This document shows positions 7,662 through 16,110 of a stretch of 42,246 bases of DNA, piece after piece; position 1 is the stretch's first letter, and the number at the start of each line of letters is the position of its first letter. The stretch spans positions 1-42,246 of the forward strand of contig CAZMNF010000012.1 in the NCBI GenBank assembly GCA_964567595.1, read 5' to 3'. The position numbers and the translations under genes were made by a program. The notes below the pieces were generated by a model. It saw nothing but the letters and a program-made list of their open reading frames with translations. It did no database searches and was not told the origin of the DNA. The DNA is from CAZMNF01 sp964567595 (GTDB lineage Bacteria > Bipolaricaulota > Bipolaricaulia > RBG-16-55-9).

Positions 7662-10600
7662 ATGCCGGCGGTACGCACGGACCTGAGACCCCTATTGCAG
7701 CCGATTGTCGATCAAGTAGCCCGTCTGCTCGAGGTTACCGACGCCGGGGTCTACCTCTACGACGCCGAGCGTGGCGTCCTGGAGGTTTTCGTTGATTACT
7801 CCGACGTCAGGCCGGACGAGACGATCGTCGGGTCCGAGCTAGCTCTCGGGGAAGGGCTGGCCGGTCGGGCCGTCGCATCTCGAGAGACGGTAACAACCTC
7901 AGATTACCATGCGACCGAGAACCGCCCCGACATCTATCGCGACATGCCCTGGGGGCGCGCCATGAGCATCCCCCTAATCGTCGACGACGAGGTGCTCGGG
8001 GCGCTGAGCGTGGCCGACACCTCGAAAGAACGAGCCTTCACGGAGAATGAAAAGCGGCTTCTCGACGTCTTCGTCGAACAGGCGTCCGTGACGCTATCCC
8101 ATGCTCAAAAGCTCATGCAGGAACGTCGTTGGAGCGAATCCCTCCGCCAGCTGAACGAGATCAGCCAGCGATGGCGCCAGCCGGAGACGGATCTGGAGAC
8201 GCTCCTGACGAAGATCGTGAACGCGACATCCGAGTTGCTCCAATCCACCTACGCCGTTCTCTACCTGTACGACCCTGATAGGCGCAAGCTCACCTTGGCC
8301 GCGAGCAATCGTTCGATTACGGACGAGCGCGTCGAGCTCGATCTGGACGAGGGCTTAACGGGACAGGTGGCCAAGTTACGGCAACCGCAATCCGCTCAAG
8401 ACTATCGGTCGTGGTCCCACCGCACGGAGAAGTGGTCCGGCATTGGCATTCAGGCGGCGTTGGGCGTGCCATTGCTGAGCGGCGATCACCTATTGGGTGT
8501 GCTGGACGTCGCGCATACTGAGGAGGGCCAGTCCTTCTCCGACGAGGACGTCCAGTTGCTCCGACTGCTCGCCGATCAGGCCGCTCTCAGCATTGAGCAA
8601 GCCCAACGACGAGCCCTGCATCGGCGCTTCCGATCCATTGGCGAACAGATGCTGGACACTCGGCATCAGGCGGACCTGGGTCCCATTCTGGAGAACGTGG
8701 CTCAAGCGCTGGAGGAATATTCGCCATTCAAAGCGGTCGCCATTTCGGTCTTTAATCGTCCGCTTCCCATGGATCACGCCGGCTCACCGACGATCCAAGG
8801 TATGTATATCGCTGGCGTGTCCTCCGAGAAAGAGGCGGAACTGCGCCACTACGCGAACGAAGGTCAAATTGTTCCGAACGTCCGGATTAGGGATTATGGC
8901 CATCGGATCGGCGACGGGTATTACGTGACTCCCGATCATCTCCCCGGAATTGAGCACATGAGCGTATCGATCGACAGCGATTCGGAAGGTCACGAGACCC
9001 GTCCGCAATGGGGGGATTATGATAACTTTGTCTACTTTCTCCGTCTGAGCGACCGCGTGATCGGCCGCATCTCGCTGTCCGACCCGGTGAATGGATTGAT
9101 TCCTACCGCCGATGAGCTGGAGCCCGTGGAGAGCTTCGTCAGTTTCGCAGCTGTGGCCATCCAGCGGGCCCGCTATCAAGAACGTATGGAAACCCTCTAC
9201 CGCATCAGTCGAGATCTCGGGTCCATCGAGTCGCTGGATACGCTCTATAGCCAGACGTTAGAGCTCCTTCAGGACCTCTTTCCGTTCGACTATGCCGCCA
9301 TGTTGCGTGCCGATACCGATAGCCGCCAGCTTCACCTCGTCGCCCAGCACGGGCGGGTGCATTGCCCCTATCGCGTTGGCGACCCGATCCCCTTCGAGAA
9401 GGGCATCACCGGATGGGTCGCGGAGCACCGCCGCGCCGAACTGATCCATGATGTCTCACAGGACGAGCGCTTTATCCAAGGCGACGTCTCCATGGGAGCC
9501 GAACTGACGGTGCCGATCGAATTTGGCAGCACGTTGTTCGGGGTCTTGAACCTGGAGAGCACCCACACGCGCGCGTTTAGCGACGAGGACTGTCATCTGT
9601 TGGAGGCCCTGTCCGATCAGATTGCCGTGGCGATCAGCAACCTCCAGCGCCGCGAGCGGCTGGAGGATTTCCAGGCACGACTCCAAGGCGTCTACAGCCT
9701 CATGGAACGATTGACGCGGATCGAGGATCTGGACGATCTGTGCGAACAGGGCGTGGATCTCATCCAGGCGAACTTCCCGTACGACTACGTCGTGCTCCTG
9801 ACATTGGAAGGCGATCGGCTGGTACAGCGCGGCTTCGGCAGCAAGCTGCCCGAAGCGGAGCTGTTGGTGGAGAACTTCCGGCGGCTCGCCCTTGATCAGG
9901 GCCTCACCGGCTGGTCGGCTCGACATAAGGAATCCGCGCTGGTCAACGACGTGGCCGCGTCCAAGCACTACATTCCGGGCCATCCCGATATTCGCTCCGA
10001 ACTGGCCATGCCGATCGTCGAGTCGGGCCAAGTGTTGGGGGTGCTCAACATCGAAAGCACCCACAAGGACGCGTTCTCCCAGGACGATGAGGAGCTGCTC
10101 GAGGCCCTGGCCCGTCAGATCGGCGTCGCCATGCGCAGCATCGAACGCCGCACCCGTGTTGAGGAGCTCAACGACTTCCTGCGCGAGTTGAACGAGACCG
10201 AAGGCATCAACGCCCTCCTGGAACGCGTGCTGAAGCGCGTCGTCTCCCTGCTGGAGCCGAAGGCCGAAGGCGGCAGCGTCATGTTCTACGACGACGCCAA
10301 CGATCAGTTCGTCTTCCGAACCGCCGTTGGCCGGGACTTCGAACAGCTACGCCACATCGCCTATCGACCGAGTGAACTGGACGAACTGCTCAACGCCGAG
10401 CGCCCCACGTTCCTGACGGCGTCGCACCAACGAGACCATCCCGCGACCGAGCGTTTCCAGGACCAAGGGGTTACGCTCCCGGCTTCGACGATCTCGTTGC
10501 CGATTCGGGAACGCGAAACGCGGCAAGTGATCGCCATCCTCCACGTCAACAACTTCCATGAGGAAGGGATTTTCGACGAGTCAGACGCTGACGTGCTGCT

Positions 10601-11213
10601 CCAAGTGCGCGAGGAGATCACAGCAGCGCTCTTGCGCGCCCGGGATCGGGAGCAACTCCGTGAGCTGGCCACCCGCGATGCGCTGACGGGCGCGTACAAT
10701 CGCCACTACCTGAACGAGTTCCTGCAGCGAGAGCGCGAGCGCTCGGAGCGCTATGCCCATCCCTTATCGCTTGTGATGGTCGACATCAACGGCTTCTACG
10801 AGGTCAACGACCGGTACGGCCACGCCGAAGGCGACCGCATCCTGCGCGAGTTGGCCCAGCTGTTGATCCACAACGTGCGACTCCCCGATCGCGTCGTGCG
10901 CTACGGCGGCGACGAGTTCGTCATCGTCATGCCCGAAACCCTTGAGGACGATGCCCGAGAGGCCATGGCACGGGTGGAGCAACTCGTTGACGACTGGGAT
11001 CCAGGCCTTGACGGCGTGGCGATCGATTTCAGCTTCGGCATCGCCAGTTGGAGGCCGGACACCCCCAAGCGCCCAGAGGAGCTCTTGAACGAAGCGGACG
11101 CGTTCATGTACCGTCGACGGACGATGCCCGATCGGCGACGCGCGCGCAAGCGCGAGATCTCGGAGTGCCAGTCCGACAACCCCGACGAATCCACAGGGGG
11201 CTCATCCTCCTGA
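7662..11213 (+). CDS. Multi-GAF diguanylate cyclase
   Basis: An 1183-aa soluble protein with no membrane helices. About six GAF or GAF-like sensor domains run in tandem, at roughly residues 10-150, 170-315, 330-500 (diverged, with an insertion), 515-660, 675-830 and 845-1000. A C-terminal GGDEF domain follows (about 1010-1165). The active-site GGDEF is intact at 1082-1086 in RYGGDEF, and the inhibitory I-site RLPD is at 1073-1076. It should therefore make cyclic di-GMP and be subject to product inhibition. No EAL or HD-GYP domain is fused. The GAF ligands cannot be told; several GAFs share the (A/L)xxPI...LGVLxxES pattern of small-molecule or redox sensors. AAGGAAG precedes the ATG. The GNAT gene starts 8 nt after its stop. 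Confidence 0.93.
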   Translation: MPAVRTDLRPLLQPIVDQVARLLEVTDAGVYLYDAERGVLEVFVDYSDVRPDETIVGSELALGEGLAGRAVASRETVTTSDYHATENRPDIYRDMPWGRAMSIPLIVDDEVLGALSVADTSKERAFTENEKRLLDVFVEQASVTLSHAQKLMQERRWSESLRQLNEISQRWRQPETDLETLLTKIVNATSELLQSTYAVLYLYDPDRRKLTLAASNRSITDERVELDLDEGLTGQVAKLRQPQSAQDYRSWSHRTEKWSGIGIQAALGVPLLSGDHLLGVLDVAHTEEGQSFSDEDVQLLRLLADQAALSIEQAQRRALHRRFRSIGEQMLDTRHQADLGPILENVAQALEEYSPFKAVAISVFNRPLPMDHAGSPTIQGMYIAGVSSEKEAELRHYANEGQIVPNVRIRDYGHRIGDGYYVTPDHLPGIEHMSVSIDSDSEGHETRPQWGDYDNFVYFLRLSDRVIGRISLSDPVNGLIPTADELEPVESFVSFAAVAIQRARYQERMETLYRISRDLGSIESLDTLYSQTLELLQDLFPFDYAAMLRADTDSRQLHLVAQHGRVHCPYRVGDPIPFEKGITGWVAEHRRAELIHDVSQDERFIQGDVSMGAELTVPIEFGSTLFGVLNLESTHTRAFSDEDCHLLEALSDQIAVAISNLQRRERLEDFQARLQGVYSLMERLTRIEDLDDLCEQGVDLIQANFPYDYVVLLTLEGDRLVQRGFGSKLPEAELLVENFRRLALDQGLTGWSARHKESALVNDVAASKHYIPGHPDIRSELAMPIVESGQVLGVLNIESTHKDAFSQDDEELLEALARQIGVAMRSIERRTRVEELNDFLRELNETEGINALLERVLKRVVSLLEPKAEGGSVMFYDDANDQFVFRTAVGRDFEQLRHIAYRPSELDELLNAERPTFLTASHQRDHPATERFQDQGVTLPASTISLPIRERETRQVIAILHVNNFHEEGIFDESDADVLLQVREEITAALLRARDREQLRELATRDALTGAYNRHYLNEFLQRERERSERYAHPLSLVMVDINGFYEVNDRYGHAEGDRILRELAQLLIHNVRLPDRVVRYGGDEFVIVMPETLEDDAREAMARVEQLVDDWDPGLDGVAIDFSFGIASWRPDTPKRPEELLNEADAFMYRRRTMPDRRRARKREISECQSDNPDESTGGSSS

Positions 11214-11221
11214 CAACGGCT

Positions 11222-12088
11222 ATGGGCGTTGACATCCGCCCCCTGCGGACGCTCGACGACCTGCACGCTTGCGAGAACCTTCAGCAACGCATCTGGGGCT
11301 TCAACGATCGCAGCGTCGTGCCACACCATCTGCTGCGGACGTCGATCGACAACGGCGGTCTGCTCCTCGGCGCCGTCGATAACAACGACGTCGTCGGGTT
11401 CGTCTTCAGCTTTCCCGGCTACGATGACGTCGCCGACCGCTGGAAGCACTGCTCGCTCATGTGCGGGGTGCTCCTTGAGCGCCAGTACCAGGGCCTCGGC
11501 TTCCGCCTCAAGCAGGCCCAACGCGATGCCGTTCGATCGCAGGGTCTGGCGCTGATCACCTGGACATTCGATCCGCTGCAGAGCCTGAACGCCTACTTCA
11601 ACCTGAACAAGCTCGGCGCGATTGCTCGCCGCTACGAGCGCAACATCTACGGCGACATCCGCGACCATCTCAATCAAGGGCTGGAGACCGATCGCTTCAC
11701 CGCGGAGTGGTGGCTCGAGCGCCCGCGCGTCGCTCATCGCATGGAAGCCGCATCCGCTCCGTCGACCGATCCCTCCGACGACGGGCGTTCCCTCAATCGG
11801 GTCGGCTGGACCGACGACGGGTACCCGCTCAACGAGGAAATCGTCCTTGACCGTGATGATGATCCCATCTGGATCGAGATTCCATCCGAGGTCAACGCCA
11901 TCAAGGCGGACGACCTGTCTCTGGCCCAGCGGTGGCGCTCCGAGGCTCGCGAGATGTTCGAGCACGCCTTTGCGCAGGGCTACATCGCCGAATCCCTGGT
12001 CACCTCGCGCCGCGACGGCCGAAGGCGAAGCTGGTATCGCCTCCAACGATCGTCGCTGGACGGAGTGTTGGATCGGTTCCCCGATTAG
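11222..12088 (+). CDS. GNAT-family acyltransferase (COG3375-like)
   Basis: A 288-aa predicted acyl-CoA-dependent N-acyltransferase. The acyl-CoA-binding motif appears as LLERQYQGLGFRLKQAQRDA, preceded by the GNAT strand pattern ending in SLMCGVL. The C-terminal part, with the WWLERPRV segment, resembles COG3375 proteins. In Geobacillus a related GNAT acts as a succinyltransferase beside N-succinylamino acid racemase in the D- to L-amino acid conversion pathway. Here the racemase/OSBS gene lies 51 nt downstream, which supports the same pairing by inference. I take the ATG 8 nt after the upstream stop. There is no strong Shine-Dalgarno at the right distance, so the exact start is uncertain. Confidence 0.75.
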   Translation: MGVDIRPLRTLDDLHACENLQQRIWGFNDRSVVPHHLLRTSIDNGGLLLGAVDNNDVVGFVFSFPGYDDVADRWKHCSLMCGVLLERQYQGLGFRLKQAQRDAVRSQGLALITWTFDPLQSLNAYFNLNKLGAIARRYERNIYGDIRDHLNQGLETDRFTAEWWLERPRVAHRMEAASAPSTDPSDDGRSLNRVGWTDDGYPLNEEIVLDRDDDPIWIEIPSEVNAIKADDLSLAQRWRSEAREMFEHAFAQGYIAESLVTSRRDGRRRSWYRLQRSSLDGVLDRFPD

Positions 12089-12099
12089 CATAGCATCGC

Positions 12100-12130
12100 T
12101 TGGCCGCGCCCCGCCCCGGTTGCCTACAAT
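12100..12130 (+). promoter_or_regulatory. Promoter before the racemase/OSBS gene, leaderless type
   Basis: TACAAT at 12125-12130 lies 9 nt before the GTG start at 12140, with TTGGCC at 12100-12105 as a weak -35 (19-nt spacer). The transcript would begin at or within a few bases of the GTG. No ribosome-binding site precedes the GTG, which agrees with a leaderless start. Confidence 0.5.
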
Positions 12131-12139
12131 GGACGCGTT

Positions 12140-13249
12140 GTGAGGATCGAACGCGTCGAGCTGCGCCGGATTGAGATGCCGCTCGTCAGCCCCTTCGAGA
12201 CGAGCTTCGGTCGGGAAGTCAACCGCCAAGCGATCCTGACGAGCGTCGACGCCGAGGGAGCGATCGGGTGGGGCGAGTGCGTGGCGAGCGCGACGCCCGG
12301 CTATTCCTACGAGACCGTGCAAACGGCCTGGCACGCGCTGCGCGATTTCCTGATTCCCCAGCTCCTGACCGATCCCTTGACCCAGCCTTCGGACTGCCCC
12401 GATCGCTGGGCGGCCGTGCGTGGCCATCCGATGGCGAAGGCCAGCCTCGAGGCCGCCGTCTGGGAGGCCTACGCCCGTCTTCACGACATTTCGCTCTATG
12501 AGGCACTCGGCGGCGCGGCGACCCGCATCCCGAGCGGCATCAGTCTCGGCATCCAGCCTTCGGTGGATGCGTTGCTCGAGCGGATCGATGAGGCGATCCA
12601 TGCCAACTACCGGCGCGTCAAACTGAAGATCAAGCCGGGCTGGGACCTCGAGGTGCTCGAGCGCGTGCGACAGCGGTTTCCCGACCTCGACCTGATGGTC
12701 GATGCCAATGCCGCGTACGCGGCAACCGATCAAGAACGGCTCCAGGCGCTCGACGCGTACGGCTTGATGATGATCGAGCAGCCCTATGCCGAGGACGACC
12801 TCGTCGATCACAGCCGACTCCAGAGCCTCGTCTCCACGCCGATCTGCCTCGACGAAAGCTTGTCGAGCCCCCATGGCGTCCAGCAGGCGCTCGAGTTGGA
12901 CAGTTGCCGGATCGTCAACGTCAAGCCGGGGCGAGTCGGCGGGCTCACGAACGCGCGCCGCATCCACGACCTTTGCCGCGAGCGTGGCGTTCCCGTCTGG
13001 TGCGGTGGCATGCTCGAGACGGGCATCGGGCGGGCGCACAACGTCGCGCTGGCATCGCTGCCCGGGTTCACGTTGCCGCATGACCTCTCCGCCAGCGAGC
13101 GCTATTATGATCGGGACGTGATTGAGCCGCCGTTCGAGCTGAACGCCGACGGCACGCTGAGCGTTCCGGAAGGGCCCGGCATCGGGGTCGAGGTCCCACG
13201 GGATCGGATCGACGAGGTGACGGCGGAGCGAGCCGTCTTCCAACCATGA
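12140..13249 (+). CDS. menC: N-succinylamino acid racemase / o-succinylbenzoate synthase (enolase superfamily)
   Basis: A 369-aa enolase-superfamily enzyme of the muconate-lactonising subgroup. The catalytic set is complete: K161-x-K163 in VKLKIKPG, metal ligands D188 (MVDAN), E213 (MIEQP) and D238 (LDES), and the opposite base K262 (NVKPGRVGG). The spacing matches the NSAR/OSBS family closely, including the GMLETGIGRA segment. Members racemise N-succinylamino acids, make o-succinylbenzoate for menaquinone, or do both. No other men genes are nearby, while a GNAT acyltransferase is directly upstream, so the racemase role is favoured. The GTG start fits the adjacent TACAAT box. The stop overlaps the recO start (ATGA). 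Confidence 0.85.
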   Translation: MRIERVELRRIEMPLVSPFETSFGREVNRQAILTSVDAEGAIGWGECVASATPGYSYETVQTAWHALRDFLIPQLLTDPLTQPSDCPDRWAAVRGHPMAKASLEAAVWEAYARLHDISLYEALGGAATRIPSGISLGIQPSVDALLERIDEAIHANYRRVKLKIKPGWDLEVLERVRQRFPDLDLMVDANAAYAATDQERLQALDAYGLMMIEQPYAEDDLVDHSRLQSLVSTPICLDESLSSPHGVQQALELDSCRIVNVKPGRVGGLTNARRIHDLCRERGVPVWCGGMLETGIGRAHNVALASLPGFTLPHDLSASERYYDRDVIEPPFELNADGTLSVPEGPGIGVEVPRDRIDEVTAERAVFQP

Positions 13250-13998
13250 GCCGCATCCAGAAGACCGTCGGCACCGTCATCCGCGTGGTCGACTACAGCG
13301 ACACCGACCAGATCGTGTCGGCGTTGACCCCGGATCGGGGGAAACTGTCGTTCATGGCGAAGGGCGCTCGGAAGTCGACCAAGCGGTTCGGCGGAGCGCT
13401 CGATCTGCTGACCCGGAGCGAGTTCGTCTACTACGATCGCTCCGGGCTCAACTCGCTCAACCAGGCGACGCCCATCGACGCCCACACCGCGCTGCAGACC
13501 GACTACGACCGCCTGACGACGGCGCTGCGTTGCGCCCGCACGGTCCATCGTCTGCTGGAGGAGGACCAAGAGGCCCTGGACGTCTTTGAGCTCTTTGAGC
13601 GCCTCTTGGCAGTGCTTTCCGACGAGGCCCCCACCGAGGCCTTGGAGGTCTATGAGCTGGCGTTCAAGCTGAAGTTGATGCTGCGCCTCGGCTGGGCGCC
13701 CATCCTCGACGCCTGCGTCAGCTGCGGCGCCGAGCCGGAGACGCGCCGGTTCTCCCTGGCGATGGGCGGCGTGCTCTGCGAGGCCTGCCACGGCGGGGAC
13801 GAATCCGACGACATTCCGCTCTCGCCCGGCGCAGCCCGCAGCCTCCACATGGCGCTCAAGCTCCCCTTCGACAAGCTCTCGCGCCTGAAGCTTCCCCGAG
13901 GCGTCCTCGACACGGGCACGCGGCTTGTTGACGGCTTCATTGCCCATCACTTGCGGCCGCTGGCAACGCAGAGTCCCAAAAACTCGCGGCGCCGCTAG
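13246..13998 (+). CDS. recO: DNA repair protein RecO
   Basis: A 250-aa RecFOR-pathway mediator that helps load RecA on SSB-coated DNA. The N-terminal OB fold begins KTVGTVIRVVDYSDTDQIVSALT and continues GKLSFMAKGARK. The C-terminal part has a four-cysteine zinc site, CVSCG and LCEACH. Length and order are typical. The start overlaps the previous stop by ATGA, implying coupled translation. The stop codon shares CTAG with the convergent dinB stop, so the two genes overlap by 4 nt tail to tail. Confidence 0.92.
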   Translation: MSRIQKTVGTVIRVVDYSDTDQIVSALTPDRGKLSFMAKGARKSTKRFGGALDLLTRSEFVYYDRSGLNSLNQATPIDAHTALQTDYDRLTTALRCARTVHRLLEEDQEALDVFELFERLLAVLSDEAPTEALEVYELAFKLKLMLRLGWAPILDACVSCGAEPETRRFSLAMGGVLCEACHGGDESDDIPLSPGAARSLHMALKLPFDKLSRLKLPRGVLDTGTRLVDGFIAHHLRPLATQSPKNSRRR

Positions 13999-15137
13999 CG
14001 CGGGGAGGGCACCAGTCGACGTCGCAGCGCCTCGCGCAGGCGCGCCCGACGCGTAGCCGATGGCGACTGGAATTGAGGAAAGAGCGGAAGCTGGCGCGAC
14101 TGAGCGTCGGAAAGGTTGCCCACGCCGACCCCGAGCAGCCGAAAGCCCTGGGCGCCCGGCTCAACACGGTGCTGGAACAGCAGTCGGGCGGCCTCGCGGA
14201 TCACGCCGACGTCGTCGATCGGCTCGCCCAGCGTGACGCTGCGCGTGACCGTCGTGAAGTCGGCGTAGCGGGCCTTGATCTGGACCGTCCGCGCGCGACG
14301 GCCCTCCGCGTGGAGATCCGCCGCCACCTCGTCGGCCAGCTCGTCCAGCGCCCCCAACAGATCCTCCACCTCGCGGCGATCCTCGGCGAAGGTCGTCTCG
14401 CGGCTGAGCTGTTTCGGGTCGTGATCCGGGCGAACGGGCCGTTCGTCGATGCCGCGGGCCCGCTGATAGAGCTCGCCGCCCCACTTGCCGAACGCCTCGG
14501 CGAGCCGTTGCAGAGACAGCTCGCGCAGCTCGGCGACCGTCGTCACGCCCATGTCGCGCAGCTTGGCCTGCGTGGCCGTGCCCACGCCCGAGAGCTCGCC
14601 CACAGCCATCGGCCCGAGGAATCGATCGACATCCTCGGGACGGACGACGACGAAGCCGTCGGGTTTGGCGTGGTCGGAGGCCAGCTTGGCCACGCTCTTG
14701 TTCGGCGCGATCCCGACCGAACAGGTCAGTTGTGTGTCCGCGCGGATGCGTCGCTTCAGCTCCCGGCCGAGCCGTTGCGCTCCCTCAAAGTGGGACACCG
14801 CGGGCGTGAGGTCGAGATAAGCCTCGTCCAGCGAGAGCGGTTCGACCAAGGGCGTGTAGGATCGCATGGCGTCGCGCAGTTGATGGGAGACCTCGCGATA
14901 GTGGCCCATGCGCCCGCGGATGATTTGCGCATGCGGACAGAGTTTGACGGCCCGAGCCGTGGGCATGGCGCTGCGGATGCCATACTGGCGGGCCTCGTAC
15001 GACGCCGCCGCCACGACGCCTCGATCGGACGGCTGCCCGCCGACGATGACGGGCTGGCCGCGAAGGTCGGGACGGTCGCGCTGCTCCACGGACGCGTAGA
15101 AGGCGTCCATGTCGACGTGCAGGACGATGCGATCCAT
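13995..15137 (-). CDS. dinB: DNA polymerase IV (Y-family)
   Basis: A 380-aa translesion polymerase. Catalytic motifs are DMDAFYASVEQ near the N terminus (metal-binding Asp) and SLDEAYLDLT (Asp-Glu pair). YEARQYGIRSAMP and GIAPNKSVAKLASD are also classic DinB segments. The little-finger domain is at the C terminus. There is no recognisable beta-clamp motif beyond a C-terminal QLPLFPQF, which is a good clamp-binding candidate. The ATG at 15137 starts the conserved MDRIVLHVDMDAFYASVE; longer in-frame extensions are not part of the family. A TACAAT box sits 7 nt upstream. Confidence 0.95.
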   Translation of the reverse strand: MDRIVLHVDMDAFYASVEQRDRPDLRGQPVIVGGQPSDRGVVAAASYEARQYGIRSAMPTARAVKLCPHAQIIRGRMGHYREVSHQLRDAMRSYTPLVEPLSLDEAYLDLTPAVSHFEGAQRLGRELKRRIRADTQLTCSVGIAPNKSVAKLASDHAKPDGFVVVRPEDVDRFLGPMAVGELSGVGTATQAKLRDMGVTTVAELRELSLQRLAEAFGKWGGELYQRARGIDERPVRPDHDPKQLSRETTFAEDRREVEDLLGALDELADEVAADLHAEGRRARTVQIKARYADFTTVTRSVTLGEPIDDVGVIREAARLLFQHRVEPGAQGFRLLGVGVGNLSDAQSRQLPLFPQFQSPSATRRARLREALRRRLVPSPR

Positions 15138-15144
15138 CGAGGCT

Positions 15145-15175
15145 ATTGTACCGACGCCGTCACGGACGCACTCAA
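15145..15175 (-). promoter_or_regulatory. dinB promoter, leaderless type
   Basis: On the minus strand, TTGAGT (15175-15170) and TACAAT (15150-15145) are 19 nt apart. The -10 box ends 7 nt before the ATG, so the mRNA should start at or next to the start codon. No clear SOS box is visible here. Confidence 0.6.
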
Positions 15176-15206
15176 CACGCGCCCAGTGCCGGACGGACGA
15201 ACGTCC

Positions 15207-15236
15207 TTTGGCGGACGGACGGCGACGAGCTACGCT
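15207..15236 (+). promoter_or_regulatory. Promoter of the WecG/TagA glycosyltransferase, leaderless type
   Basis: TTTGGC (15207-15212) and TACGCT (15231-15236) are spaced by 18 nt. The -10 box ends 7 nt before the ATG at 15244, and no Shine-Dalgarno site intervenes. Confidence 0.55.
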
Positions 15237-15243
15237 TGGGGCC

Positions 15244-16080
15244 ATGAGTTCTCCACTGGACGTCGACACACTCGGCCTGCAACGGACGCTGACGTGGCCC
15301 CGGAGCCGGGACGACGCGGCCGCGTCGCTCGGGGAGCGCAGGGTTGACCTGCTCGGGGTGCCCGTCCATGCTGTTTCCCACGCGGGCGCCCTCCAGCAGA
15401 TCGAGCGATGGATCCTCGCGCCCGATCGCCCCCGTCTGGTCATGACGCCGGACACGACCGCGTTGATGCAGGCCCAATTCGCCCATGGCCTGCGGCACGC
15501 CTACGCGCACGCCGATCTCGTCACGGCCGACGGCACGGGCCTCGTGTGGGCCTCGCGCCAACTCGGTCGTTCCCTTCCGGAGCGCGTAACGGGCATCGAC
15601 CTGCTTTCCGCGCTGTGTGAGCGCGCCGCTGCCAAGCAGCATCGCGTCTATCTCTTGGGCGGACGTCCGGGCGTGGCCCGGGAAGCGGCCCAACGCCTCC
15701 AGCGACGCCACCCCGGCCTGGCGATCGTCGGGACCCAGCATGGCTACTTCGCCGATGATGAGTCCGAGCGTGTTGTGAGCGAGATCAACGCCCGCGAGCC
15801 GGATTTGCTCCTGGTCGGTATGGGGGTGCCGCGCCAGGAGATCTGGATGAGCCGCCACGGCCATCGACTGGCCTCGCCCGTGGCCATGGGCGTGGGCGGC
15901 AGCTTGGACGTGCTGGCCGGGCGGGTCCGTCGCGCACCGGCCGCTTGGCAGAGCCTGGGCTTGGAATGGCTCTGGCGCGCCGTCCAAGAGCCCCATCGGC
16001 TGTGGCGCGCGCGGCGCATTCCCCAGTTCATCGCCCGGATTTTGCGGGAGCGGGCGCGAGTCGCCATTGATATTGATTGA
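15244..16080 (+). CDS. WecG/TagA/CpsF-family glycosyltransferase (GT26)
   Basis: A 278-aa membrane-associated glycosyltransferase of the family that adds N-acetylmannosamine(uronate)-type sugars to undecaprenyl-linked intermediates for cell-surface polymers. Diagnostic segments are VMTPDTTALMQAQ, VTADGTGLVWASR, VYLLGGRPGVAREAA, GTQHGYF, LLVGMGVPRQEIWM, GVGGSLDVLAG and the C-terminal LGLEWLWRAVQEPHRLWRAR. A 40-residue N-terminal extension precedes the conserved core, which begins at RRVDLLGVPV. No other polysaccharide genes are nearby, so the product is unknown. The start at 15244 is set by the TACGCT box 7 nt upstream. Confidence 0.88.
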   Translation: MSSPLDVDTLGLQRTLTWPRSRDDAAASLGERRVDLLGVPVHAVSHAGALQQIERWILAPDRPRLVMTPDTTALMQAQFAHGLRHAYAHADLVTADGTGLVWASRQLGRSLPERVTGIDLLSALCERAAAKQHRVYLLGGRPGVAREAAQRLQRRHPGLAIVGTQHGYFADDESERVVSEINAREPDLLLVGMGVPRQEIWMSRHGHRLASPVAMGVGGSLDVLAGRVRRAPAAWQSLGLEWLWRAVQEPHRLWRARRIPQFIARILRERARVAIDID

Positions 16081-16110
16081 CCTCGGGACCGTTCCGACGC
16101 CGGCGGCGCG

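Noticed and set aside
10901..13243. 780-codon minus-strand open frame
   Set aside because: Opposite to GGDEF, GNAT and racemase genes with clear motifs; it has no domain of its own.
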